A stretch of DNA of 6,961 bases from Alphaproteobacteria bacterium (GTDB taxonomy: Bacteria; Pseudomonadota; Alphaproteobacteria; CAISOG01), in contig VEQJ01000057.1 in NCBI GenBank assembly GCA_018883285.1, positions 1-6,961 on the forward strand, in the 5' to 3' direction. The position numbers were made by a program, and so were the translations under genes. The notes under the pieces were generated by a model, which had not been told where the DNA came from, did no database searches, and was given only the letters and a program-made list of their open reading frames with translations. Of this stretch, positions 1-5,581 are shown one piece after another; the stretch's first letter is position 1, and each line of letters begins with the position of its first letter.

Positions 1-363
1 GGCGCCGCTGATCCCCGCCGATACCGATACCAGGAGGGCAGGCTTGTGACCCAATTCGGCGCTGCTGGCAAACAAAAAGAAATTCTTCAGCGCGGCGGGC
101 GCCATGCCGCCCCATTCGGGCACAACAATAACAAAGGCATCCGCCGATTGCAGCACGGGCACCATGGCGTTCCAAGCCTTACCGCTGTCTGTGCTGGCAT
201 CCTGATGTTGGCCATCCCAAAGGGGCAGGGGGGTTTGCGCCAGGTCAATTAGGCTGTTGGCGCTGTCGGGGTTCAGTTGCGACCAACGCTGCACCAGATA
301 GTGGCCAACCTTAAGGGACTCAGAGTTCAAACGATGACTGCCCGTTACAATGGTAAGACGCAT
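1..363 (-). CDS. NADPH-dependent FMN reductase family protein (flavodoxin fold), C-terminus off the left edge
   Basis: This is the N-terminal 121 codons of a leftward gene that continues beyond the window. Translating the minus strand from the ATG at 363-361 gives an open frame to the edge. It begins with a beta strand, MRLTIVTGS, then a phosphate-binding loop of the flavodoxin-like reductases (G8-S9-H10-R11-L12-N13-S14). A second FMN-contact motif, PEWGG at 82-86 followed by P89 and L92-K93-N94, is typical of the NADPH-dependent FMN reductase family (SsuE, ChrR and azoreductase relatives). A strand-turn, KPALLVSVSAG, follows at 107-117. Such soluble flavoproteins pass electrons from NAD(P)H to FMN, quinones or other acceptors; the substrate cannot be told from this part. 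An AGGA at 375-372 lies 9 bases before the chosen start. An in-frame ATG at 381 is possible but would place that ribosome site inside the gene. No clear promoter is seen. Confidence 0.85.
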   Translation of the reverse strand, partial: MRLTIVTGSHRLNSESLKVGHYLVQRWSQLNPDSANSLIDLAQTPLPLWDGQHQDASTDSGKAWNAMVPVLQSADAFVIVVPEWGGMAPAALKNFFLFASSAELGHKPALLVSVSAGISGA

Positions 364-468
364 GGTCAACAATCCTGTCATAGTGATGATGGTTTGATTT
401 AAGCCTTATGGCAAAGACCCCTATTGAGCAAGGGTCATAGGTTGGCGATTGTTATACTGCGCATAAAA

Positions 469-488
469 CCACAGGGCTTGCCCCGTGG
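469..488 (-). terminator. Small hairpin followed by TTTT when read leftward
   Basis: CCAC-A-GGG-CTTG-CCC-C-GTGG forms a 4 bp plus 3 bp stem with one A/C mismatch and a CTTG loop. Read on the minus strand, the stem is followed directly by TTTTATG, which resembles a short intrinsic terminator. No leftward gene is seen to its right, so its role is unclear. It may be chance, or may end an unannotated leftward transcript. Confidence 0.25.
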
Positions 489-665
489 AGTTTCACTCGG
501 ACAAGGTTTGGGAGAGGTTAGAGCCTCTTTTGCCTGGCAGAAAGGGTTCATGGGGCGGGCTAGCCTGATTCTTTGGCCTGACTGTTCCGCTAGGCTGTTG
601 CCCTTATTGCTGATGGAATGCGCGCGTCCAAAATGCGCCTGCCTCGACGATGATTATAAGCCATT

Positions 666-732
666 AAGTCGCCCGCCCTAATCTGCTTGTGCTTATTCTT
701 AGGCTATCAAGTCGCCTTGGATCTGGTTGTGC
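666..732. repeat. Degenerate tandem direct repeat, two units of about 40-43 bases
   Basis: AAGTCGCC at 666-673 is followed by ATCTGCTTGTGC at 681-692. The same pair recurs as AAGTCGCC at 709-716 and ATCTGGTTGTGC at 721-732. The first block is identical 8/8 and the second 11/12. The inner gap differs by 3 bases (7 versus 4). Weaker similarity extends upstream of each unit (from about 653 and 695). This fits an old tandem duplication or paired binding sites. It lies about 115 bases before the fic start. Confidence 0.6.
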
Positions 733-782
733 AATCCCCACCCCTGCATAACGGCTTTTTTATTTAGGGATTGTCCGCTAAA

Positions 783-810
783 CCTTAATAAAGCTTTCCT
801 ATATTAAAGG
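783..810. promoter_or_regulatory. Imperfect AT-rich inverted repeat upstream of fic
   Basis: CCTTAATA at 783-790 pairs with TATTAAAGG at 802-810 with one bulged A, giving 8 bp around an 11-base centre. An 8-bp palindrome AAAGCTTT lies inside at 790-797. A TATATT at 800-805 could be a -10 box, but I find no -35 box at a proper distance. An operator for the fic gene is possible; this is inference from position only. Confidence 0.3.
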
Positions 811-822
811 ATGGTGGCATCC
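809..822. promoter_or_regulatory. Perfect short inverted repeat GGATG-N4-CATCC before the fic ribosome site
   Basis: GGATG at 809-813 and CATCC at 818-822 are perfect inverted arms around GTGG. The site ends 12 bases before the GGAGG ribosome site at 834-838. It could be a small mRNA hairpin affecting initiation or a protein-binding half-site pair. It may equally be chance. Confidence 0.3.
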
Positions 823-846
823 AATTAGGGGGCGGAGGGGACGGAC

Positions 847-2025
847 ATGATGACAAAAACGGTTATCAACACACGATTGGGAACCTATATTGCCTGTAAC
901 ACAGCGGGTGAGTCCTATCGTTCCTACGTTCCCGCACCCCTGCCCCCAAAGCCAGCTATTGACATGGATCGGCTGTATAAACCCCTGGATCAGGCCATGA
1001 AAGCCCTAGGCGCGCTTGATGCGCTGGCCAAGCTTTTGCCCGACATCAGCCTGTTTCTTTACATGTATGTGCGTAAGGAGGCGTTGGTATCTTCGCAGAT
1101 TGAGGGGACGCAATCGTCGCTGTCTGACCTTTTGCTGTTTGAAAATGCCGAAAATCCCTTGGTTCCCTTGGATGATGTGGAGGAGGTGTGCAATTACATC
1201 GCCGCCCTAAATCATGGGTTGGATCGGATGCACAAAGGTTTTCCGCTTTCCGCCCGCCTGATTCGTGAAATGCACAAAATTTTGCTGCGTGGCGGGCGCG
1301 GCGCCAACAAAGACCCAGGCGAGTTTCGCCGTTCGCAAAACTGGATCGGTGGCATCCGTCCAGGCAAGGCGCGCTATGTTCCGCCGCCGCCGGAGATGGT
1401 TGGAGAGCTTATGAGCGATCTGGAGAAATTCGCCCATGATGAAACCCAGAAACTGCCCGCGCTGATCAAAGCCGCGCTGATCCATGTTCAGTTTGAAACC
1501 ATCCACCCCTTTCTCGACGGCAATGGCCGCTTGGGGCGGTTGCTGATCACGCTGCTGCTCTGCGCCGATGGCGTGTTGGTGCAGCCGATCCTGTACCTAA
1601 GCCTGCATTTTAAGGAGCATCGCCAGCTTTACTATGACCTGCTGCAGGATGTGCGGCTGAAGGGCGATTGGGAACGATGGTGCGACTTTTTCCTGGACGG
1701 CGTGACGGCGATGGCTACCCAGGCTGCCGATGATGCCAAAAAGATCATCGACCTGCTGGAGCGGGATCGTGCGCGTATCGACCAGATTGGCAAGGCATCA
1801 AAAACCGCGCTGAAAATCCATGCCTATCTGCTCAATAAACCCTATCTTTCGATTGCCAAAGTCGCTGAAGCATTGGGCATTTCGATACCGTCTATTACCA
1901 GCACGGCGCAGAAACTGGTTGAAATTGGGCTGTTAAAAGAAATAACTGGCCAATCTCGCCACCGCATCTTTGCCTATGGGGCGTATCTGGACATTCTGGC
2001 GGCGGGCACCGAGCCGATACGATGA
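847..2025 (+). CDS. Fic family protein adenylyltransferase, class II, with C-terminal winged helix
   Basis: This 392-residue protein carries the complete Fic motif H220-PFLDGNGRLG-R231, with catalytic His220, metal-binding Asp224, the GNG anion hole and two arginines. Fic enzymes usually transfer AMP from ATP to a Ser, Thr or Tyr hydroxyl of a target protein. Residues 82-87 (SSQIEG) match the inhibitory (S/T)xxxE(G/N) helix. Because it lies before the Fic core, this is a class II enzyme that restrains itself through Glu86, which explains why no separate antitoxin gene is present. The order is a Fic_N-type region (about 38-120), the Fic core (about 130-270, with a target-binding flap near 157-180) and a winged helix-turn-helix at about 319-385. 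The layout and length resemble Shewanella SoFic. The start at 847 follows GGAGG at 834-838 with 8 bases between; ATG at 850 is a close alternative. GC content matches the host (38 of 60 in line 1501). The target is unknown. Confidence 0.93.
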   Translation: MMTKTVINTRLGTYIACNTAGESYRSYVPAPLPPKPAIDMDRLYKPLDQAMKALGALDALAKLLPDISLFLYMYVRKEALVSSQIEGTQSSLSDLLLFENAENPLVPLDDVEEVCNYIAALNHGLDRMHKGFPLSARLIREMHKILLRGGRGANKDPGEFRRSQNWIGGIRPGKARYVPPPPEMVGELMSDLEKFAHDETQKLPALIKAALIHVQFETIHPFLDGNGRLGRLLITLLLCADGVLVQPILYLSLHFKEHRQLYYDLLQDVRLKGDWERWCDFFLDGVTAMATQAADDAKKIIDLLERDRARIDQIGKASKTALKIHAYLLNKPYLSIAKVAEALGISIPSITSTAQKLVEIGLLKEITGQSRHRIFAYGAYLDILAAGTEPIR

Positions 2026-2037
2026 ATATTATCAAAC

Positions 2038-2070
2038 CAGGTGTTCTGGCCAAAAACTTTAGGACACCTG
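2038..2070. terminator. Hairpin between convergent fic and ParA-like genes, possible bidirectional terminator
   Basis: CAGGTGTTCT at 2038-2047 pairs with AGGACACCTG at 2061-2070 over 10 bp with one G-T wobble and a 13-base loop. It lies 13 bases after the fic stop and 28 bases beyond the ParA-like stop. Rightward it is followed by C-rich sequence, and leftward by GGTTTGATAAT, so a proper U-tract is missing on both sides. Termination is likely from position, but the efficiency is doubtful. Confidence 0.45.
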
Positions 2071-2097
2071 CCCGCCCAGGGCAACCCCCGCAAAGGT

Positions 2098-3120
2098 TTA
2101 CAGAAATTTCGTTAGCTCATCTAGAGATTTTTTGCAGTTCTCCAGATACTCTTGTTTTACCTGGACACGATGGCCATTGATGCTTTGGTTTCCTGCGCGA
2201 ACATGTGAAAAAGGCTGGCCTTTTGCAAAAGCGACTACACCAGTTGTTTGGAAATCGCGAATGCTTACAAATCCATTCTGGGCATTTTCAAAGGTAAATA
2301 ATTCAGGGTGCTGTTTCAGCAATTCATCGACATCATGTTCAATCGCATGAAGAACCGCGTTATATGCTGATGCTTCTCCCATATATTGGGTGATACGGTT
2401 CTTTACTATTAGATGAACTTGAGGAAGATTGCGTCCAGCGTTTTTCAATTTGGTTGCAAACATATAAGAAGCGTAAATCTCTGATGGGAGCTTTAGACCG
2501 TATATCAGCGAGAAGGCATTTTGAATAGCGCGCCGTGATGAGTCGTCAGCCATAACTGGCAAGATGATTCTATTAGAACTTGCAAGCGCAATTTGAGTGT
2601 AAAGCGAGAAGCTAGGATTGCAGTCCAAAAACACAGTGTCATAAGTATCTTCAAGTTGATCAAGGAAATCTTTGAGCCAGTCAATCACTGAAATCCATGA
2701 ATCAGTACCAGGGATATTTTGGTTGGAAAGCGCATTAACTGCGTTGGCCTGCAACTCAAGCAGAGGATCGCCGCATACAATATCAATGTTCTTTGGTATT
2801 GAATAATTGTAAAGACTTGTTTTTGTGATAAAATCATTAGAATTAAATGAAGGTGGATAATATGGAGATGGTAAACGCAGTTGAAAGTAGCCGCCAATAC
2901 TGCAACGAGGAACTAAACCTTGTCGTTGTAGAAGTTTTTTGCTTCCATCATTATTTAGTCCTCCAAGCATAAGTTCAGACAAATTAGCTTGTGGGCAGAG
3001 ATCAATGGCTAATATTCTTTTTTTAGGGTGCTGCTCTGCGTAGCGATTTATTGATTGAAATGCAAGACTAGTTTTTCCTGTTCCGCCTTTATTGTTCCAA
3101 AATGCATATGTTGTTTCCAT
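2098..3120 (-). CDS. Solitary ParA/MinD-type P-loop ATPase
   Basis: This 340-residue cytoplasmic ATPase has a deviant Walker A, K11-GGTG-K16-T17, with the signature lysine K11. The A' box is D40-L-C-P-Q-A-N, where the family usually has DxDPQGN. A Walker B/switch strand, TVFLDCNPS, places Asp166. Relatives dimerise on ATP and move plasmids, chromosomes or protein complexes, or act in regulation. No ParB-like gene, centromere-like repeats or replication gene lies nearby, so partition is not supported. The stretch between A' box and switch II is about 125 residues, which seems long for the family. The start at 3120 is chosen because AAGGA at about 3134-3130 lies 9 bases upstream; an in-frame ATG at 3147 would give 349 residues but has no ribosome site. 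The gene is AT-rich (18 of 60 G+C at 2821-2880, 21 of 60 at 2101-2160), unlike its neighbours, suggesting horizontal arrival. It is convergent with fic. The cellular role is unknown. Confidence 0.88.
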   Translation of the reverse strand: METTYAFWNNKGGTGKTSLAFQSINRYAEQHPKKRILAIDLCPQANLSELMLGGLNNDGSKKLLQRQGLVPRCSIGGYFQLRLPSPYYPPSFNSNDFITKTSLYNYSIPKNIDIVCGDPLLELQANAVNALSNQNIPGTDSWISVIDWLKDFLDQLEDTYDTVFLDCNPSFSLYTQIALASSNRIILPVMADDSSRRAIQNAFSLIYGLKLPSEIYASYMFATKLKNAGRNLPQVHLIVKNRITQYMGEASAYNAVLHAIEHDVDELLKQHPELFTFENAQNGFVSIRDFQTTGVVAFAKGQPFSHVRAGNQSINGHRVQVKQEYLENCKKSLDELTKFL

Positions 3121-3157
3121 TGTATTTTTCCTTGTAAAATATAGCATGTGAGATGCA

Positions 3158-3216
3158 ATTATAGCAATTGATCTGATGTTATTGACATTAATAGCGTCAT
3201 AATTTTACTCTGTCAA
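3158..3216 (-). promoter_or_regulatory. Sigma70-type promoter of the ParA-like gene, with a second -10 box
   Basis: Read leftward, TTGACA (3216-3211) and TATTAA (3193-3188) are separated by exactly 17 bases, a near-consensus promoter that would start transcription near 3181, about 60 bases before the gene. A perfect TATAAT lies further down at 3163-3158 but lacks a good -35. A TGAC-N9-GTCA inverted repeat (plus-strand 3183-3199) overlaps the upstream -10. A GCAATT-ATA-GCAATT direct repeat (plus-strand 3155-3169) overlaps the second one. Both could be regulator sites. Confidence 0.65.
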
Positions 3217-3280
3217 GTCGCATTTTGTAATTTGGAGAAATCTTGTGAAACTCATCCACCTAGCCCCCAACCAAAGTTGC

Positions 3281-3309
3281 TTGCCCTTGGGTAACGAAGC
3301 GGTTATGGT
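3281..3309 (+). promoter_or_regulatory. Promoter of the tRNA-Arg gene
   Basis: TTGCCC at 3281-3286 and TATGGT at 3304-3309 are 17 bases apart. The expected start near 3316 is about 10 bases before the mature tRNA 5' end, a normal tRNA leader length. It runs divergently from the promoter of the ParA-like gene. Confidence 0.5.
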
Positions 3310-3325
3310 ATGCATCCGCTGGTTG

Positions 3326-3402
3326 GCACCCGTAGCTCAATTGGATAGAGCATCTGACTACGGATCAGAAGGTTTGGGGTTCAAATCCCTACGGGTGCAC
3401 CA
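3326..3402 (+). tRNA. tRNA-Arg (anticodon ACG), CCA encoded
   Basis: A full 77-base cloverleaf is visible. The acceptor stem GCACCCG (3326-3332) pairs with CGGGTGC (3392-3398), followed by discriminator A and encoded CCA. The D stem is GCTC/GAGC. The anticodon stem TCTGA/TCAGA encloses the loop CTACGGA, placing anticodon ACG at 3360-3362. The T arm has the loop TTCAAAT with a TGGGG/CCCTA stem including one G-T pair. This tRNA normally has A34 edited to inosine and reads CGU, CGC and CGA arginine codons. The gene is intact, so no integration has disrupted it. Confidence 0.97.
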
Positions 3403-3432
3403 TCGCGGTTTTGGGGCAGGTGGCCAGTTTCA

Positions 3433-3455
3433 GGCGTGGTTGCCGCCGCGCCTTT
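3433..3455 (+). terminator. Probable weak terminator after tRNA-Arg
   Basis: GGCGTGG at 3433-3439 pairs with CCGCGCC at 3446-3452 (7 bp with one T-G wobble) around a 6-base loop. Only three Ts follow (3453-3455). Its place 30 bases after the tRNA suggests it ends that transcript, though the short U-tract makes it weak and read-through towards fabI is possible. Confidence 0.45.
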
Positions 3456-3542
3456 AAGCAGCCCCCAACCCTCTTCCCATTAACTATGGCCAATTACTGT
3501 GTCCCATTTATTTATTAAGACAGTCGATCAGAAAAACCCCTC

Positions 3543-4436
3543 ATGACCAACGATTCTAACGCCCCCGCCACCAACCTTTCTGCCCTGTTGGCCGGCAAAC
3601 GTGGCCTGATTATGGGCGTGGCCAATGACCGTTCGATTGCCTGGGCGATTGCGCAGGCCGCCAAATCTTATGGGGCGGAGCTGGCGCTGACCTATCAGGG
3701 TGAGGTGTTTGCGAAACGGGTTAAGCCGCTGGCCGAGAATTTGGGCGTGGCGGAGGATTGCCTGTTCGATTGCGACGTGACCGATGAAGCCAGCGTGGAA
3801 AAATTGTTCCGCGACCTGGGCAAACGCTGGCCAAAGCTGGACTTCGTGGTGCATGCGATTGCCTATTCCGATAAGGAAGAGCTGAAGGGGCGGTATGTCG
3901 ATACCAGCCGCAGCAATTTTCTGAACACCATGGATATTTCCTGTTTTTCCTTTACCTCAGTCTGTCGCCAGGCTGCGCCACTGATGCGTGCGGGTGGCAG
4001 CCTGCTGACCCTGACCTACTACGGGGCAGAGCGGGTGATGCCGCATTACAATGTGATGGGCGTGGCCAAGGCCGCGTTGGAGGCCAGCGTGCGCTATCTA
4101 GCGGTGGATCTGGGCGGTGACAACATTCGGGTCAACGCCCTGTCGGCGGGGCCCATTAAGACGCTGGCGGCGTCGGGCATTGGCGATTTCCGCTATATCC
4201 TGAAATGGAACCAATACAACTCCCCCCTCAAACGCAACGTCACGTTGGATGAGGTTGGGCGGGCAGGTGCCTATCTGCTCAGTGAGCTTTCCAGCGCGGT
4301 AACGGGGGAGGTGCATCACGTCGATTGCGGCTATCACGTTGTCGGGATGAAGGCGATTGATGCGCCCGATATCGCCCTGGTTGATGGTGGCGATGCGGCA
4401 GCACCCCAAATGGCTAAGCTGTCCAGTGCGGGTTAG
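3543..4436 (+). CDS. fabI: Enoyl-[acyl-carrier-protein] reductase, NADH-dependent
   Basis: FabI carries out the last step of each type II fatty acid elongation cycle, reducing trans-2-enoyl-ACP with NAD(P)H in the cytoplasm. The 297-residue protein is a short-chain dehydrogenase with the FabI-specific cofactor loop GVANDRSIAW (25-34) in place of the usual GxxxGxG. It has an acidic turn, CDVTD (77-81), a VHAIAY segment (103-108), and the catalytic pair Tyr169 and Lys176 spaced as Y-x6-K. A second tyrosine at 159 lies ten residues earlier, as in E. coli (146 and 156). ALSAGPIKTLAASGI (199-213) is the substrate-loop signature. The C-terminal GYHVVGMKAIDAPDI fits alphaproteobacterial FabI and is followed by about 20 extra, low-conservation-looking residues. 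The ATG at 3543 has no clear Shine-Dalgarno sequence. No ATG, GTG or TTG lies between it and an in-frame TAA at 3516-3518, so an upstream start is excluded. The promoter is unclear; an AT-rich stretch at 3504-3519 may contain a -10 box. Confidence 0.97.
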   Translation: MTNDSNAPATNLSALLAGKRGLIMGVANDRSIAWAIAQAAKSYGAELALTYQGEVFAKRVKPLAENLGVAEDCLFDCDVTDEASVEKLFRDLGKRWPKLDFVVHAIAYSDKEELKGRYVDTSRSNFLNTMDISCFSFTSVCRQAAPLMRAGGSLLTLTYYGAERVMPHYNVMGVAKAALEASVRYLAVDLGGDNIRVNALSAGPIKTLAASGIGDFRYILKWNQYNSPLKRNVTLDEVGRAGAYLLSELSSAVTGEVHHVDCGYHVVGMKAIDAPDIALVDGGDAAAPQMAKLSSAG

Positions 4437-4483
4437 CCAGCCAGGGCAGGATTTTTGCGTTGGCCATGGGATAGGCGCGTAAT

Positions 4484-5581
4484 ATGGCTGGCAATTGTTT
4501 CGGCCACAGCTTTACCTTTACCACCTGGGGCGAAAGCCACGGGCCCGCTATCGGCGTGGTGGTCGATGGGGTGCCACCCCGTATCCCGCTGAATGAGGCG
4601 GATATTCAGCAGTGGTTGGATCGGCGGCGGCCTGGCCAATCGGCCTATACCACCCAACGGCAGGAGCCCGATCAGGTGAAGATCCTGTCGGGGGTGTTCG
4701 CGGGGCAGACTACCGGCACACCGATTAGCCTGTTGATTGAGAATGTGGATCAACGCAGCCACGACTATGGCGATATTGCTCAGGCGTTTCGTCCTGGCCA
4801 TGCCGACTACAGCTATTTCAAAAAATACGGCATCCGCGACTATCGTGGTGGTGGGCGCAGCAGTGCGCGGGAAACCGCGATGCGGGTGGCGGCGGGGGCG
4901 ATTGCCCGCAAAATTCTGGGCGATGGGGTGCAGATTCGCGGCGCCCTGGTGCAGCTGGGTGGGTTGCAGATTGATCGCAACCGTTGGGATTGGGATGCGG
5001 TTAGCCAAAATCCCTTTAACAGCCCCGATCCCGCGGTGGTGGCCGATTGGGCAGCCTATCTGGATCAGGTGCGGGCACAGGGCAGCTCCGTCGGGGCGGT
5101 GATTGAGGTGGTGGCCAGCGGGGTGCCTGTTGGGCTGGGGGAGCCAGTTTATGACAAGCTGGATGCCGATCTGGCCAAGGCGCTGATGGGCATTAACGCG
5201 GTTAAGGGGGTGGAGATTGGCAATGGCTTTGCCGCCGCCGCGCTGCGGGGTGAGGAAAATGCCGATGAAATGGTAATGGCGCCTGATGGCAAAACCGTGC
5301 ATTTCCTGTCGAACCAGGCGGGCGGGGTGTTGGGCGGCATTTCGACGGGCCAAGATGTGGTGGTACGCTTTGCGGTTAAGCCGACCAGCTCTATCCAACA
5401 AAGCCGCCAAAGCGTTAATCAGGCGGGCGAAAATGTTGCGCTGAAGACTGAGGGGCGGCACGATCCCTGCGTCGGGATTCGGGCAGTGCCCGTGGGTGAA
5501 GCGATGGTGGCCTGTGTGTTGGCCGATCATTATCTAAGAAACCGTGGGCAATGCGGGGAACGGGAACAGAACGATGCGTAA
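4484..5581 (+). CDS. aroC: Chorismate synthase
   Basis: AroC converts 5-enolpyruvylshikimate-3-phosphate to chorismate, the final shikimate-pathway step feeding aromatic amino acids, folate and quinones. It needs reduced FMN, although the reaction has no net redox change. At 365 residues it is full length. All three family signatures are visible: WGESHG (15-20, with conserved His19), the [10 protein letters not shown] stretch at 122-131, and [13 protein letters not shown] (325-337). RPGHADYSY (103-111) places the second conserved His at 106, and DRRRPGQS (46-53) is the usual basic segment. The start at 4484 gives the standard [20 protein letters not shown] beginning. The ribosome site is weak (AGG at 4473-4475). 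It lies 47 bases after fabI and its last 8 bases overlap sppA, so it sits inside a likely operon. The bacterial family is a tetramer; whether the flavin is reduced internally or by another protein cannot be read here. Confidence 0.97.
   Translation: MAGNCFGHSFTFTTWGESHGPAIGVVVDGVPPRIPLNEADIQQWLDRRRPGQSAYTTQRQEPDQVKILSGVFAGQTTGTPISLLIENVDQRSHDYGDIAQAFRPGHADYSYFKKYGIRDYRGGGRSSARETAMRVAAGAIARKILGDGVQIRGALVQLGGLQIDRNRWDWDAVSQNPFNSPDPAVVADWAAYLDQVRAQGSSVGAVIEVVASGVPVGLGEPVYDKLDADLAKALMGINAVKGVEIGNGFAAAALRGEENADEMVMAPDGKTVHFLSNQAGGVLGGISTGQDVVVRFAVKPTSSIQQSRQSVNQAGENVALKTEGRHDPCVGIRAVPVGEAMVACVLADHYLRNRGQCGEREQNDA

Larger units (their letters stand above)
364..846. other. 483-base intergenic region between divergent genes, no convincing gene
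   Basis: This gap separates the leftward flavin reductase from the rightward fic gene. An 85-codon frame at 424-681 starts with TTG, has no ribosome site and has no recognisable motif, so I do not call it a gene. The region does hold a small hairpin (469-488), a degenerate direct repeat (666-732) and two inverted repeats just before fic (783-822). These are listed separately. An extended -10-like TGT-TATACT lies at 450-458 on the plus strand, with no matching -35 box. Confidence 0.6.

Noticed and set aside
424..681. 85-codon frame starting with TTG in the left intergenic region
   Set aside because: No ribosome site, no recognisable domain, and its end runs into the repeat at 666-732. Some internal ATG starts exist, but none has a well-placed Shine-Dalgarno sequence.
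3121..3147. Longer 349-residue form of the ParA-like protein starting at 3147
   Set aside because: No ribosome site precedes it, and its added codons contain the AAGGA that properly spaces the start at 3120.
708..3221. TCAAGTCGC present at both 708-716 and 3213-3221, flanking the fic and ParA-like genes, as possible attachment sites
   Set aside because: Nine-base matches are expected many times by chance in a window of this size (roughly ninety pairs), no integrase is present, and base composition says the two genes did not arrive together.
2083..3280. Similar CCCCC...AAAG stretches at about 2085-2097 and 3264-3278 bracketing the AT-rich gene
   Set aside because: The match is short, needs a gap and is low in complexity, so it does not support target-site duplication.
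3326..3402. tRNA-Arg as an integration site for an island
   Set aside because: Elements usually insert at the tRNA 3' end, but the 3' side here leads straight to fabI, a core gene. The accessory genes are on the 5' side and I see no repeat of the tRNA 3' end.
3245..3457. 70-codon frame containing VAQLDRASDYGSEGLGF
   Set aside because: This is the tRNA-Arg gene read as protein, a well-known type of false gene call.
4433..5530. 365-codon open frame antisense to aroC
   Set aside because: It mirrors aroC almost exactly, is rich in His, Pro and Asn as expected from complementing GC-biased codons, and shows no protein family motif. aroC itself has all its signatures.
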